64,000 nt of DNA from contig LNEV01000009.1 of the NCBI GenBank assembly GCA_001464335.1, positions 310,001-374,000 of the forward strand. The letters run 5' to 3'. The DNA comes from Rhizobiales bacterium Ga0077545 (GTDB lineage Bacteria > Pseudomonadota > Alphaproteobacteria > Rhizobiales > Methylopilaceae). Below, one piece after another: positions 53,096 to 61,966 of this stretch. The translations under genes and the position numbers were made by a program. Each line of letters begins with the position of its first letter. The first letter of the stretch is position 1. Under the pieces are notes generated by a model. The model saw only the letters and a program-made list of their open reading frames with translations. It was not told where the DNA came from and searched no databases.

Positions 53096-54721
53096 TTGCC
53101 CCTCCGTTTGCCGATCGCGCTGCTTGCCTTTTCGATTGCCGTTATATGGGCGTTCTGGTGGGGAATGGGGCGTCCGGTCTCCATGCCGCCTTCGCCGCTC
53201 GCGGTGGGCGACAAGATCCCGTGCGTGTCCTATGCGCCGTTCCGCCGCGGGCAGTCTCCCTTTCAGGAAGACATCGTCATCTCCGCAGAACAGATCGACG
53301 ATGATTTCGCGCATCTGGCGACCGTGACGAACTGCGTGCGGACCTACGCGGTCGATCAGGGGCTGGAGAATGTTCCGGCTCTCGCCCGCAAGCACGGGCT
53401 CCAGGTCATCATGGGGATCTGGCTCGGGCGGGAGGCTCCGAAAAACGCTCTGCAGGTGGAGACCGCGATCCGCCTCGCCAAGGCAAATCCCGACGTTCTG
53501 CGCATGGTCGTTGTCGGCAATGAAGCGCTGCTGCGCGGCGAGATCTCGGAAGCCGATCTCGGCGGTATTATCAAAAAGGTCAAATCGAGCGTGCCGGTGC
53601 CCGTCACCTACGCCGATGTGTGGGAGTTCTGGGTACGTCACAAGGCGCTGGCAGACCTTGTGGACGTCGTGACCGTTCACATCCTTCCCTATTGGGAGGA
53701 CCATCCCGTGCCGGCAGCGCAGGCCGGGCAGCACATTGCCGATATCCGGGCGCATGTCGGCGAGGTGTTCGCAGGCAAACCCATTCTTATCGGCGAAACC
53801 GGCTGGCCAAGCGAAGGCCGCATGCGATGGGGAGCACGCGCAACGCCCGCCGATCAAGCGCTGGCTTTGCATGACATCGTGGCTCTGCAGCGGACCAAAG
53901 GCTACGAGGTCAATCTGATCGAAGCCTTCGACCAGCCGTGGAAACGGATACTCGAAGGCACTGTGGGAGGCTATTGGGGGCTTCTCGACGCCGACACGCG
54001 CGAGCCGAAATTCCAATGGGGCGCGCCCATTTCCAATTATCCCGCGTGGTCACAATGGGCCGTGCTTGGAAGCGCTCTCGCCGTACTGATTTTTGCGGCT
54101 TCATTGACGTCGGCTCGGGGTGAGGATGTGCCTGCGCGGCGATGGATCTCGGTCGCCGTTTTGACCATGATTTCGGGCTCGGCCATCGGCCTTGCCGTTC
54201 ATATGCATGCCGTTGGAGCGCGGACGCCGGTCGAGTTGGGACAGACCTCTGGCTATATCGCGCTGTCGGCTTTCGCTCCGCTTATCGCCGCCGTCGGACT
54301 TGTTCGCGGCATCGGGCCGGTTTCACTCTCCCAGCTTTTCGCAAAGGGCCATACGCCGCCGGGCCCGTCACGTTGGCTGGCCATTGTCGGGGTGCTAACG
54401 GCGGTTCTTGCGACTTATCTTGCCCTGGGCCTCGTGTTCGACCCGCGTTACCGGGAATTTGCGACGAGCACGTTGATCGGGCCTGTGGCCGGTTTTGCGC
54501 TGGCAAGTCTGTTGTCCGGAAGGGCTGTCGGCGAGCGACTGGCCGAGCGTATCTTCGCGGCCGTACTCACGGCGTCAGCTGTTGCGATTGTTCTGCAGGA
54601 GCGCATCTCGAACTGGGAAGCGCTTTGCTTTGCGCTCGCTCTGCTTATTCTGGCTGGAACTCTTTGGGGGGTGCCGGGCGCGCAAAAACGACCGGCAGCA
54701 GCGCCAGCGCCAGCGCACTGA
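53096..54721 (+). CDS. ndvC: NdvC-like GH17 membrane protein
   Basis: Translation starts at TTG 53096, seven bases after GAGGA. The 541-residue protein has an N-terminal membrane helix, a GH17 domain (about 40-310) with E143 in VVGNEALLRGE and E234 in IGETGWPS, and then several membrane helices to the C-terminus, without a GT2 domain. Size (about 60 kDa) and layout fit NdvC of Bradyrhizobium, needed for the beta-1,6 linkages of cyclic beta-1,3/1,6-glucan. Its GH17 domain shares VHILPYWE and NEAFDQPWK-like segments with the NdvB-like protein. Its 3' end overlaps a convergent gene by 77 bases. Confidence 0.82.
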   Translation: MPLRLPIALLAFSIAVIWAFWWGMGRPVSMPPSPLAVGDKIPCVSYAPFRRGQSPFQEDIVISAEQIDDDFAHLATVTNCVRTYAVDQGLENVPALARKHGLQVIMGIWLGREAPKNALQVETAIRLAKANPDVLRMVVVGNEALLRGEISEADLGGIIKKVKSSVPVPVTYADVWEFWVRHKALADLVDVVTVHILPYWEDHPVPAAQAGQHIADIRAHVGEVFAGKPILIGETGWPSEGRMRWGARATPADQALALHDIVALQRTKGYEVNLIEAFDQPWKRILEGTVGGYWGLLDADTREPKFQWGAPISNYPAWSQWAVLGSALAVLIFAASLTSARGEDVPARRWISVAVLTMISGSAIGLAVHMHAVGARTPVELGQTSGYIALSAFAPLIAAVGLVRGIGPVSLSQLFAKGHTPPGPSRWLAIVGVLTAVLATYLALGLVFDPRYREFATSTLIGPVAGFALASLLSGRAVGERLAERIFAAVLTASAVAIVLQERISNWEALCFALALLILAGTLWGVPGAQKRPAAAPAPAH

Positions 54722-55040
54722 GCTGGGTGTTGTAAAGCACGACACCGATCAATCCGGCAAAAAGCGAGACCGCAATCAGCAAGCTCGACGGCCGAACGAG
54801 CGCGAGAACGGCAGCCGCGAGGGCCGTCAGGCCAAAGCCGTAATGCGTGAAAATGCCGATGAAAACCCGCCGCACCGCGCATGTGGTGGTCTGGGCGCCA
54901 GCCTGACAGGCGAGCCCCACCACCGACGGCTCCACGACCTGATAGCGCATATAGGCCCCGACACCGACGCCAAGTGCACCGGCGGCGAGCAGAGCCAGGA
55001 CCGCGCCCCGGCTCGGACGGAAGGCTTTGGAATGTTTCAT
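54645..55040 (-). CDS. Small membrane protein overlapping ndvC
   Basis: This 131-residue protein has about four membrane helices (GAVLALLAAGALGVGVGAYM, GIFTHYGFGLTALAAAVLAL, SLLIAVSLFAGLIGVVLY, ALALALLPVVF) and two cysteines in the loop GLACQAGAQTTTCAVR. No family that I recognise. It is antisense to the ndvC-like gene and shares 77 bases of 3' end with it, so the two compete if both are transcribed. Its helical pattern and codon use make it look real. Confidence 0.7.
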   Translation of the reverse strand: MKHSKAFRPSRGAVLALLAAGALGVGVGAYMRYQVVEPSVVGLACQAGAQTTTCAVRRVFIGIFTHYGFGLTALAAAVLALVRPSSLLIAVSLFAGLIGVVLYNTQLSALALALLPVVFARPAPPKEFQPE

Positions 55041-55079
55041 CGCCGGCTTTTTAGACGGGCTCAGTCACTTGGGGAAGTC

Positions 55080-55820
55080 TCAGCTTGCGGGCAGGCGTTG
55101 GCCGTCGAACAGGCTGCCGTCACACAGAGTGCCCTTGGCCAGCAAAGACGCACAGGCCTTGGCTGCATCGGCAGCATTCTCGAAAGGACCGGCAATCAAG
55201 CGCAGTTCAACGCGGCCGCTCTTGTCGCGCGCGGACACGCGCGGCGAAAAGCGGGCAAGTTCAGGATGTTGACGTCGCAGCCCATCCCACCGGGTCCGCA
55301 ACGCACCGAAGGACGGCTCCGCGCCGAGGTCGATCCCAAACGTTGTCTGGCTCGTCGCCGGATCGGTGGGGCGAACTTCGGACGATGATGTGACCGGGAA
55401 AGGCCGGGCTTCCGCTGCCGCAGGCGTAACATCGGATGCGGCGGGTTTGGGCTCCGGCGCGGCCTCGCGAGAAATGGATGGAATGGAACCCGTCGTCAGC
55501 AGGTCGATCTGTTGCTCGAGGGATTTCAGGCGTTCCGTCAGCGCGTCATTCTCGGCCTTCTGCAACTGCTGCGACGGCGGGGGGATTGGGCGTGACGTTT
55601 CAAGCTGGGCAACGGGCGCCGGCGCGAGCGCGGGCGGCAGGCTGATAGCCGCCGAAAACCGGCGCTCGGCGCCCGGCGTGAAGCAGATGGCCACAGCCGC
55701 CATGAATGCGGCGAGTGCGAAGAAGCCCCACATCACATAGGTGGATGACGAAATATCGGCGGCTGGCGCGCGCTCGAAAAGCGCGGGTGCAAACTTACCT
55801 TGGGCAGTTTCCTTGGACAC
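55080..55820 (-). CDS. SPOR-like domain protein with one membrane helix
   Basis: The protein of about 246 residues has a short cytoplasmic N-terminus, one membrane helix (MWGFFALAAFMAAVAICF), a proline/alanine-rich periplasmic linker with a coiled coil (ENDALTERLKSLEQQIDLL), and a C-terminal region (RVELRLIAGPFENAADAAKACASLLAKGTLC) that resembles a SPOR peptidoglycan-binding repeat. Such proteins often work at the septum. GTG at 55820 follows GGGGGAA; GTG at 55841 is possible. It is divergent from glmU, a peptidoglycan-precursor gene. Confidence 0.7.
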   Translation of the reverse strand: MSKETAQGKFAPALFERAPAADISSSTYVMWGFFALAAFMAAVAICFTPGAERRFSAAISLPPALAPAPVAQLETSRPIPPPSQQLQKAENDALTERLKSLEQQIDLLTTGSIPSISREAAPEPKPAASDVTPAAAEARPFPVTSSSEVRPTDPATSQTTFGIDLGAEPSFGALRTRWDGLRRQHPELARFSPRVSARDKSGRVELRLIAGPFENAADAAKACASLLAKGTLCDGSLFDGQRLPAS

Positions 55821-55911
55821 AGCGATAGATTCCCCCGGCACACTTGGAATTTAACCCAAGACGTGATGATTCGCCGGAGTCGCGCCTCTGGCCACAGGAG
55901 ATATTCGGAAC

Positions 55912-57258
55912 ATGACCTCAAGGACCTGCCTCACCCTGGTTCTGGCTGCGGGCGAGGGGACGCGCATGAAATCCGCGTTGCCGAAGGTTCTGCATCGCAC
56001 GGCAGGGCGGACGCTTGTCGGTCATGCCATATCCGCAGCGCGGGAGGCGGGTGCCGAACGGCTCGCGGTGGTCGTTGGTCCATCCCGCGAGGATGTCGCT
56101 GCCGAAGCGGCCGAACATGCACCTGAAGCGCAGGTCTTCATACAGGCGGAACGCAAGGGCACGGCACATGCGGTTCTGGCAGCGCGCGCTGCGCTCGAAC
56201 GGCCTTCGGACGATATTCTGATCCTGTTCGGCGATACGCCGCTGATCCGCGCCGAGACCCTGAAGAGGATGCGCGCGGCTCTGTCCGATGGCGCGACCGT
56301 TGCCGTGCTGGGTTTCGAACCGGCCGATCCCACCGGCTACGGGCGCCTCATCGTCAAAGACGGTGAGCTTGCAGCCATCCGCGAGGAAAAGGATGCCAGC
56401 GCGGATGAAAAGAAAATCGGCTTCTGCAATGCCGGACTAATGGCCATTTCGGGAGCACACGCGCTCGAACTCCTCGACGGCGTTACCAACGACAATGCAA
56501 GCCGTGAGTTCTACCTGACCGACATCGTCGGGCTCGCACGTGAAGCAGCGCTCAAGACGGTTGCGCTCATGGCCGAAGAGAGCGAAGTGCAGGGGGTCAA
56601 TACACGCGCGCAACTCGCCGCTGTGGAAGCGGCGTTTCAGAAGCGTTTGCGCGAACATGCGATGCGCGAAGGAGCAACCCTGATTGCCCCGGAAACCGTC
56701 TTTTTTGCTGTCGATACCGTGCTCGGCCGCGACGTACTGATCGAGCCGAATGTCTTTTTCGGGCCGGGCGTGACGGTTGAGGACGGCGCGACGATCCGCG
56801 CCTATTGCCACGTTGAAGGCGCGCATATTGGCAGGGATGTGACCATCGGTCCGTTTTCTCGGTTGCGCCCCGGCGCCTCGCTTGGCGACCACACCCGGAT
56901 CGGCAACTTTGTCGAGATCAAGAACGCCGTTCTCGATCGCGATGTGAAGGTCAACCATCTCGCCTATGTCGGCGATGCCAGCGTGGGGGCCGACGCGAAC
57001 ATCGGTGCCGGAGCGATCACCTGTAACTACGACGGCGTCCGCAAGCAACGGACCGAGATAGGGGCAGGGGCTTTCATCGGCGTCAACTCGGCGCTGGTCG
57101 CACCGGTGTCGGTGGGCGCCGGGGCCTATATCGCGACGGGAAGCGTGATTACTGACGACGTCCCGGCCAATGCCTTGGGAGTTGCTCGCTCTCGGCAGAC
57201 GGTCAAAGAGGGCTGGGCCGAGGAACGCCGCAAGAACAATCCGAAGCCCCCGAAATGA
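55912..57258 (+). CDS. glmU: Bifunctional UDP-GlcNAc pyrophosphorylase / glucosamine-1-phosphate acetyltransferase
   Basis: GlmU acetylates glucosamine-1-phosphate and then makes UDP-GlcNAc, the precursor of peptidoglycan and lipid A. The 448-residue protein has the uridyltransferase start [20 protein letters not shown] and GDTPLI, and the left-handed beta-helix acetyltransferase domain from about residue 240 ([35 protein letters not shown]). glmS follows 119 bases later, so both enzymes of amino-sugar synthesis are together. The gap has a 6-bp hairpin (57290-57303) and no ribozyme. Confidence 0.97.
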   Translation: MTSRTCLTLVLAAGEGTRMKSALPKVLHRTAGRTLVGHAISAAREAGAERLAVVVGPSREDVAAEAAEHAPEAQVFIQAERKGTAHAVLAARAALERPSDDILILFGDTPLIRAETLKRMRAALSDGATVAVLGFEPADPTGYGRLIVKDGELAAIREEKDASADEKKIGFCNAGLMAISGAHALELLDGVTNDNASREFYLTDIVGLAREAALKTVALMAEESEVQGVNTRAQLAAVEAAFQKRLREHAMREGATLIAPETVFFAVDTVLGRDVLIEPNVFFGPGVTVEDGATIRAYCHVEGAHIGRDVTIGPFSRLRPGASLGDHTRIGNFVEIKNAVLDRDVKVNHLAYVGDASVGADANIGAGAITCNYDGVRKQRTEIGAGAFIGVNSALVAPVSVGAGAYIATGSVITDDVPANALGVARSRQTVKEGWAEERRKNNPKPPK

Positions 57259-57377
57259 CTTCGACGGACTTCGAGAGCGAAAGTGCTTGGACCGACCTCG
57301 GTCAAATTCGGAAAATCTTCGTGATTTGCGGTGAATCTTCCCGCCTTCTAAGCCTGATCATCGGCTGAGGACATTTT

Positions 57378-59201
57378 ATGTGCGGAATCGTTGGCATTCT
57401 TGGGAATGAGGCCGTCGCGCCTTTGATCGTCGACGCGCTGAAGCGTCTCGAATATCGCGGCTATGACTCCGCAGGCGTCGCCACTCTCGAAAATGGGCGG
57501 CTCGACCGTCGCCGCGCGCCGGGCAAACTCCGCACGCTGGAAGAAAAGCTGCGCCGCGAACCGCTGTCGGGTCACGCCGGTATCGGCCACACCCGCTGGG
57601 CGACCCATGGCACACCCAACGAAACCAACGCGCATCCCCACGCGACCGAGCGGGTCGCGGTCGTGCACAACGGTATTATCGAGAACTACAGGGAGCTCCG
57701 CGATGACCTTGCCAAGCAAGGCGTAAAATTCGAGAGCGAGACGGACACCGAAACCATTGTCCATCTCATCGAAGCAGAGCTCAACAACGGAAAGACGCCG
57801 GAAGAATCCGTACCAGCCGTACTGAGCAAGTTGCGTGGTGCGTTCGCGCTCGCATTCCTCTTCAAAGGCGGCGACGATCTCATGATCGCGGCACGCCGGG
57901 GAAGCCCGCTCGCCGTCGGCCATGGCGATGGCGAAATGTATGTCGGTTCGGATGCGATCGCGCTTGCACCGTTCACTGATCGCATCAGCTATCTCAACGA
58001 CGGGGATTGCGCTTTTCTGACCCGCAAGGGCGTCACCATCCGAGACAAGGATGGCCTCGGCTCGGTTGTCGAACGGCCGGTTCAGAAATCGAACGCCAGC
58101 GCCATGGTTATCGAAAAGGGCAATTACCGGCACTTCATGGCGAAGGAAATCGCCGAGCAGCCGGAAGTCGTCGGCCACACATTGGCGCATCACCTCGACA
58201 TGAGCGCGGGCCGGGCGCGGATTCCGGAGGGCATCGATTTCGCCAAGCTCGACCGGATCGCGTTCTCGGCGTGCGGCACCGCGTATTACGCCGCGCTCGT
58301 GGCGCGCTACTGGTTCGAGAAGTTCGCGCGCATGCCCGTCGACATCGATATCGCTTCGGAGTTCCGCTATCGCGAACCGCCGCTCAAAGAGGGCGGGCTT
58401 GCGATCCTGATTTCGCAGTCGGGAGAGACAGCCGACACGCTGGCGACGCTTCGCCATTGCCGTGCGCAGGGCATGCAGATCGCAAGCGTCGTCAATGTTC
58501 CGACATCGACCATCGCCCGTGAATCCGATGCGGTTTTCCCGACTTTGGCGGGACCGGAAATCGGTGTCGCCTCGACCAAGGCATTCACATGCCAGCTCGC
58601 GACACTCGCTTGCCTCGCCATTGCAGCCGGGCGCGCGCGCGGCGTGTTGTCGGCTGAGGATGAAGAGCGGCTCGTCGGCGCGCTCATCGAACTGCCGCGC
58701 CTGATGGCCGAAACGCTGAAACTTGAGCCTCAGATCGAACGCCTCGCCAAGGATTTTTCAAAGGCCCAGGACGCGCTCTATCTCGGCCGGGGAACATCGT
58801 TCCCCATCGCGCTCGAAGGAGCGCTCAAGCTGAAGGAGATTTCATACATACATGCGGAAGGTTATGCCGCTGGCGAGCTGAAGCACGGCCCAATCGCGCT
58901 TGTCGATGAAAAAGTGCCGGTGGTCGTCATCGCGCCTTACGACACGCTTTTCGAGAAAACCGTTTCCAACATGCAGGAAGTGGCTGCGCGCGGAGGCAAG
59001 GTTCTGCTGATCACGGACGAAGCGGGCGCCAAGGAGGCAGGCGGTGAGTTCGAAACGCTGATCGTGCCGACATCCTATGCCTTCGTGTCACCGATGATCT
59101 ATGCGATCCCGATGCAGCTTCTGGCCTACCACACCGCCGTTTTCATGGGGACCGATGTCGACCAGCCGCGCAATCTCGCAAAATCGGTGACCGTGGAATA
59201 G
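57378..59201 (+). CDS. glmS: Glutamine-fructose-6-phosphate aminotransferase (isomerizing)
   Basis: GlmS makes glucosamine-6-phosphate from fructose-6-phosphate and glutamine. The 607-residue protein begins MCGIVGI, with the N-terminal nucleophile cysteine of the glutaminase domain, and has GHTRWATHG and VHNGIIENY. Two sugar isomerase (SIS) domains follow from about residue 285 (ACGTAYYA, ISQSGETADT, LGRGTSFPIALEGALKLKEISYIHAEGYAAGELKHGPIAL), and it ends with the catalytic-lysine tail NLAKSVTVE. It works with GlmU, encoded upstream. Confidence 0.98.
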   Translation: MCGIVGILGNEAVAPLIVDALKRLEYRGYDSAGVATLENGRLDRRRAPGKLRTLEEKLRREPLSGHAGIGHTRWATHGTPNETNAHPHATERVAVVHNGIIENYRELRDDLAKQGVKFESETDTETIVHLIEAELNNGKTPEESVPAVLSKLRGAFALAFLFKGGDDLMIAARRGSPLAVGHGDGEMYVGSDAIALAPFTDRISYLNDGDCAFLTRKGVTIRDKDGLGSVVERPVQKSNASAMVIEKGNYRHFMAKEIAEQPEVVGHTLAHHLDMSAGRARIPEGIDFAKLDRIAFSACGTAYYAALVARYWFEKFARMPVDIDIASEFRYREPPLKEGGLAILISQSGETADTLATLRHCRAQGMQIASVVNVPTSTIARESDAVFPTLAGPEIGVASTKAFTCQLATLACLAIAAGRARGVLSAEDEERLVGALIELPRLMAETLKLEPQIERLAKDFSKAQDALYLGRGTSFPIALEGALKLKEISYIHAEGYAAGELKHGPIALVDEKVPVVVIAPYDTLFEKTVSNMQEVAARGGKVLLITDEAGAKEAGGEFETLIVPTSYAFVSPMIYAIPMQLLAYHTAVFMGTDVDQPRNLAKSVTVE

Positions 59202-59224
59202 GCCAACAGGCACGGTGTCGGCTG

Positions 59225-59608
59225 TCAGGAAGGGCGTGTGCCGACATAGAGAGCGCTTGCCGAGAGCGCAATTCCTGCGACCCAAAGCGCGACAGGCGGG
59301 GCTCCGGAGAACCACGTCAGCGCGAAGGAAAAAGCCATCGCGGAGATTGCAATGATCTTGGCGCGCCTTGGGATCTTGCCGCTTTCCCGCCAGCCGACCA
59401 CGCTCGGCCCTAGCTTCGGATGATTCAACAGCCATGTCTCGAAGCGGGTGGATGAGCGCGTGAAACAGGCTGCGGAAAGAATCAGAAAAACGGTGCCCGG
59501 AAGCAGCGGCAGGACAAGCCCGGCGACACCCACGACGAGGAAAATACAGCCCAGAGCGAACAGGATCGGTCTGGTAACTTTGCTCAAGACGCTGCGGGTG
59601 CGGGTCAT
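59225..59608 (-). CDS. DUF454 (YbaN-family) membrane protein
   Basis: This protein of about 127 residues matches the DUF454/YbaN family: a first helix FALGCIFLVVGVAGLVLPLLPGTVFLILSAACFTRSS, then FETWLLNHPKLGPSVVGWRESGKIPRRAKI, and a second hydrophobic part near the C-terminus. The PLLPGTVF and HPKLGP segments are diagnostic. The function is unknown. It is convergent with glmS. Confidence 0.88.
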   Translation of the reverse strand: MTRTRSVLSKVTRPILFALGCIFLVVGVAGLVLPLLPGTVFLILSAACFTRSSTRFETWLLNHPKLGPSVVGWRESGKIPRRAKIIAISAMAFSFALTWFSGAPPVALWVAGIALSASALYVGTRPS

Positions 59609-59708
59609 TGTCCCTGATATCGACAGGCTTGTGGCCAAACAAGGCCGTCAAAGGGCTCCGGCACTTTCAGAATATGACGTTTCCTAACAAGATCGGCGTT
59701 GAGAGACC

Positions 59709-60464
59709 ATGACCGACAAACCTCCTTCGACGCCACCCACCTTTCCGCAGCCGGAGCCCATCACTCCGAAGCGCAGCATCGGCGCGACCTTGCGAGCCTA
59801 TTTCATCACGGGGTTGCTCGTCGCCGGGCCACTGGCGATTACGGCTTATATCGTCTGGTGGCTGATCGCGCTCATCGACGATTGGGTGAGGCCGTTGATC
59901 CCCGCCGCCTACAATCCGGAAACCTATCTCCGCTTTTCGGTTCCGGGCGTGGGCATTCTCGCCTCGTTCCTTGGGCTCACGCTGCTTGGGTTCCTTACGG
60001 CTAATCTTGTCGGCCGCACCTTGATCACGTTCGGCGAACGTATCCTTCAGAGAATGCCGTTCGTCAGCGGCGTCTACAGCGGGGTGAAGCAGGTTTTCCA
60101 GGCCGTTTTCCAGCAGGGACGGACAAGCTTTCGGCGTGTCGGGCTCATCGAATGGCCAGGTCCAGGACTATGGTCCCTTTGCCTGATCGCCGGAGAGACC
60201 AGCAGCATTGTCGCCGACCCGCTGCCCTCCGGGAAATACCTGAACGTTTTCGTTCCCTGCACGCCTAATCCAACGACCGGCTATTTTGTCGTGATGCGAG
60301 AAGACCTCATCAAGGATGTCGATATCGCTCCAGACGAGGTCTTCAAGGTCATCATGTCCATGGGTATCGTCCAACCCACAGCGCGCGAGAAGCCAGCAAT
60401 GACTACCGGACCGGAAGTCCATCCCCTGCCGGGGCCGCGACAGCCAGAGGAACGGGAGCCATAG
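59709..60464 (+). CDS. DUF502 membrane protein
   Basis: This 251-residue protein matches DUF502: an N-terminal helix (YFITGLLVAGPLAITAYIVWWLIALIDD), a second helix (GVGILASFLGLTLLGFLTANLVGR), RMPFVSGVYSGVKQVFQAVF, and the C-terminal soluble part ending near FKVIMSMGIV. The family is common in proteobacteria, often beside recG in rhizobia, as nearly here; its function is unknown. Its 3' end overlaps the convergent subtilase gene by 62 bases. Confidence 0.9.
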   Translation: MTDKPPSTPPTFPQPEPITPKRSIGATLRAYFITGLLVAGPLAITAYIVWWLIALIDDWVRPLIPAAYNPETYLRFSVPGVGILASFLGLTLLGFLTANLVGRTLITFGERILQRMPFVSGVYSGVKQVFQAVFQQGRTSFRRVGLIEWPGPGLWSLCLIAGETSSIVADPLPSGKYLNVFVPCTPNPTTGYFVVMREDLIKDVDIAPDEVFKVIMSMGIVQPTAREKPAMTTGPEVHPLPGPRQPEEREP

Positions 60465-61944
60465 CCTCAAGCGCAGCAACCGGGTTCGCGAGACCCGCAC
60501 CGAATTCACGGTCGCGTCCCTTGGCGCCAAGATCGCGCGCCGTACCGACGAGGACCGCATAGATCTCCTTCTGATCGGCCTCGGGATTTTGGGCGATCAT
60601 CAGAGCCGCAATTCCGCTGATATAGGCGGTTGCGATCGAGGTGCCGGAGGTCACCGAGTAGGCCTTGTCGGGCGCAGGCAGAAGAATATCCACACCAGGG
60701 GCCGCCAAGGTCACGTAGGTGCCGCGGTTGGCGACTTTCAGAACACCATCCTCCGCGTCGACAGCCGTAACGGCAATGACACCGGATTCGGCGGCGGGAT
60801 AGAGCGGAGGAGATTTCGGTCCCTGATTTCCGGCGGCGGCGATAATGACGATGTTCTTGTCGATGGCCGCTTTCACGACACGCGCCATCAGCGGATCACG
60901 TGGACCGGCGAACGATAGGTTGAAAACGCGGGCTCCTTTTTGGGCGGCCCAGTCCATGCCTTTAACGATATCAAAGCTCGTTCCGTCGCTGGTGCGGCCG
61001 TTTGGGGCGAAAGCCCGGACGTTCAGCAACCTTGCGCCGGGCGCGGAGCCCATGACCTGCTGATGCGCGACGATGGCGCCGGCCATACCCGTTCCATGCG
61101 TGTGTGCGACGAAGTCTCCGCCGACGGCATCATAGGTTTCCGTAATCGAACCCGCGAGCTCGGGATGATCGGCGTCGGCTCCGGAATCGATAAGGGCAAC
61201 AAGCGTGGAGCCGCCAGACGTGATGGAATGCGCCTCGCGCAGGCCAAGCTTTTCGGCGGCATATTGCTGCGGACCAGCAGGGGCCGTTTCCTGCAGCGTA
61301 TAGATGCGGTTGAGATTTGCTGCGGTGACGCGGCTGTCGTTGCGGAGCGCCTGAGCGACCGCCTGCGCAGACCGGCCTGCTGGAACGCGCCAGCGATGAA
61401 GCCGCGTGTTGAGCAGCGTGATTTCCTGCGAACCGAGGCGCTCAATGCCCTGCTGTTGGGCGATCGCGTCGATCTCGCTTTGCGGAGTCGACAGAGGGAA
61501 TTCGATAAGAACCTCATCCGGAGCGAAGTCTCGTCCGGCCGTCTGTCCGCGCGCGTCCGGAAGGCCGGAATCCCGCTTGGGGCTCTGCTTCGGCTTTTTC
61601 GCGGTTTCCGTCTTCCTGGCGGGGCGGCGTCTTGGAGCGGGTTCGATATATTCTTCCTCGTAGTAAGGCTCGGGAAGGATCATGGCACCGGGTGGGGGCG
61701 GATAAAGAGGCCTCAGATGGCGCGGAGGCGGGGGCGGGCGCCGTGGGCGCCGGTAGCAATCATTGTATGCGCACGGATCGTAGACTTCGAAATCGCCACC
61801 ACCGCGCATGCCGCCTCCTCCCGGAGCGGGAGCGGCGAACTGGGCTGCCGCTTCGCCGGGCGTGCCGAGAAAAACGCCGGTCGCCACCGTGAGGGTGGAA
61901 GCTGCCACGAAAGCGGCATTCAGGAGAACAGCGGGAAAACGCAT
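60403..61944 (-). CDS. Secreted S8 family serine protease (subtilase)
   Basis: The 513-residue precursor has a signal peptide (about 1-34), a glycine-, proline- and arginine-rich region (about 35-130), a propeptide-like domain at about 143-215, and a subtilase catalytic domain at about 245-470. The catalytic triad is clear: D253 in ALIDSGAD, H283 in HTHGTG and S436 in SGTSIATA, with the oxyanion asparagine N373 in AAAGNQG. It should be exported and active. It is the last gene of an operon behind an ECF sigma factor and its anti-sigma factor, 22 bases after the latter. Its pro-region resembles the anti-sigma C-terminus. Confidence 0.92.
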   Translation of the reverse strand: MRFPAVLLNAAFVAASTLTVATGVFLGTPGEAAAQFAAPAPGGGGMRGGGDFEVYDPCAYNDCYRRPRRPPPPPRHLRPLYPPPPGAMILPEPYYEEEYIEPAPRRRPARKTETAKKPKQSPKRDSGLPDARGQTAGRDFAPDEVLIEFPLSTPQSEIDAIAQQQGIERLGSQEITLLNTRLHRWRVPAGRSAQAVAQALRNDSRVTAANLNRIYTLQETAPAGPQQYAAEKLGLREAHSITSGGSTLVALIDSGADADHPELAGSITETYDAVGGDFVAHTHGTGMAGAIVAHQQVMGSAPGARLLNVRAFAPNGRTSDGTSFDIVKGMDWAAQKGARVFNLSFAGPRDPLMARVVKAAIDKNIVIIAAAGNQGPKSPPLYPAAESGVIAVTAVDAEDGVLKVANRGTYVTLAAPGVDILLPAPDKAYSVTSGTSIATAYISGIAALMIAQNPEADQKEIYAVLVGTARDLGAKGRDREFGAGLANPVAALEAMAPVPLAVAAPAGDGLPVR

Positions 61945-61966
61945 GGCGATTTCTCCTTAAACAACA

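Noticed and set aside
57290..57303. GACCGA-CC-TCGGTC hairpin before glmS as a terminator
   Set aside because: It is followed by AAATTCGG with no T tract, so it is unlikely to terminate; it may be chance.
57259..57377. glmS ribozyme
   Set aside because: Only 119 bases separate glmU and glmS, with no ribozyme core; that ribozyme is known mainly from Gram-positive bacteria.
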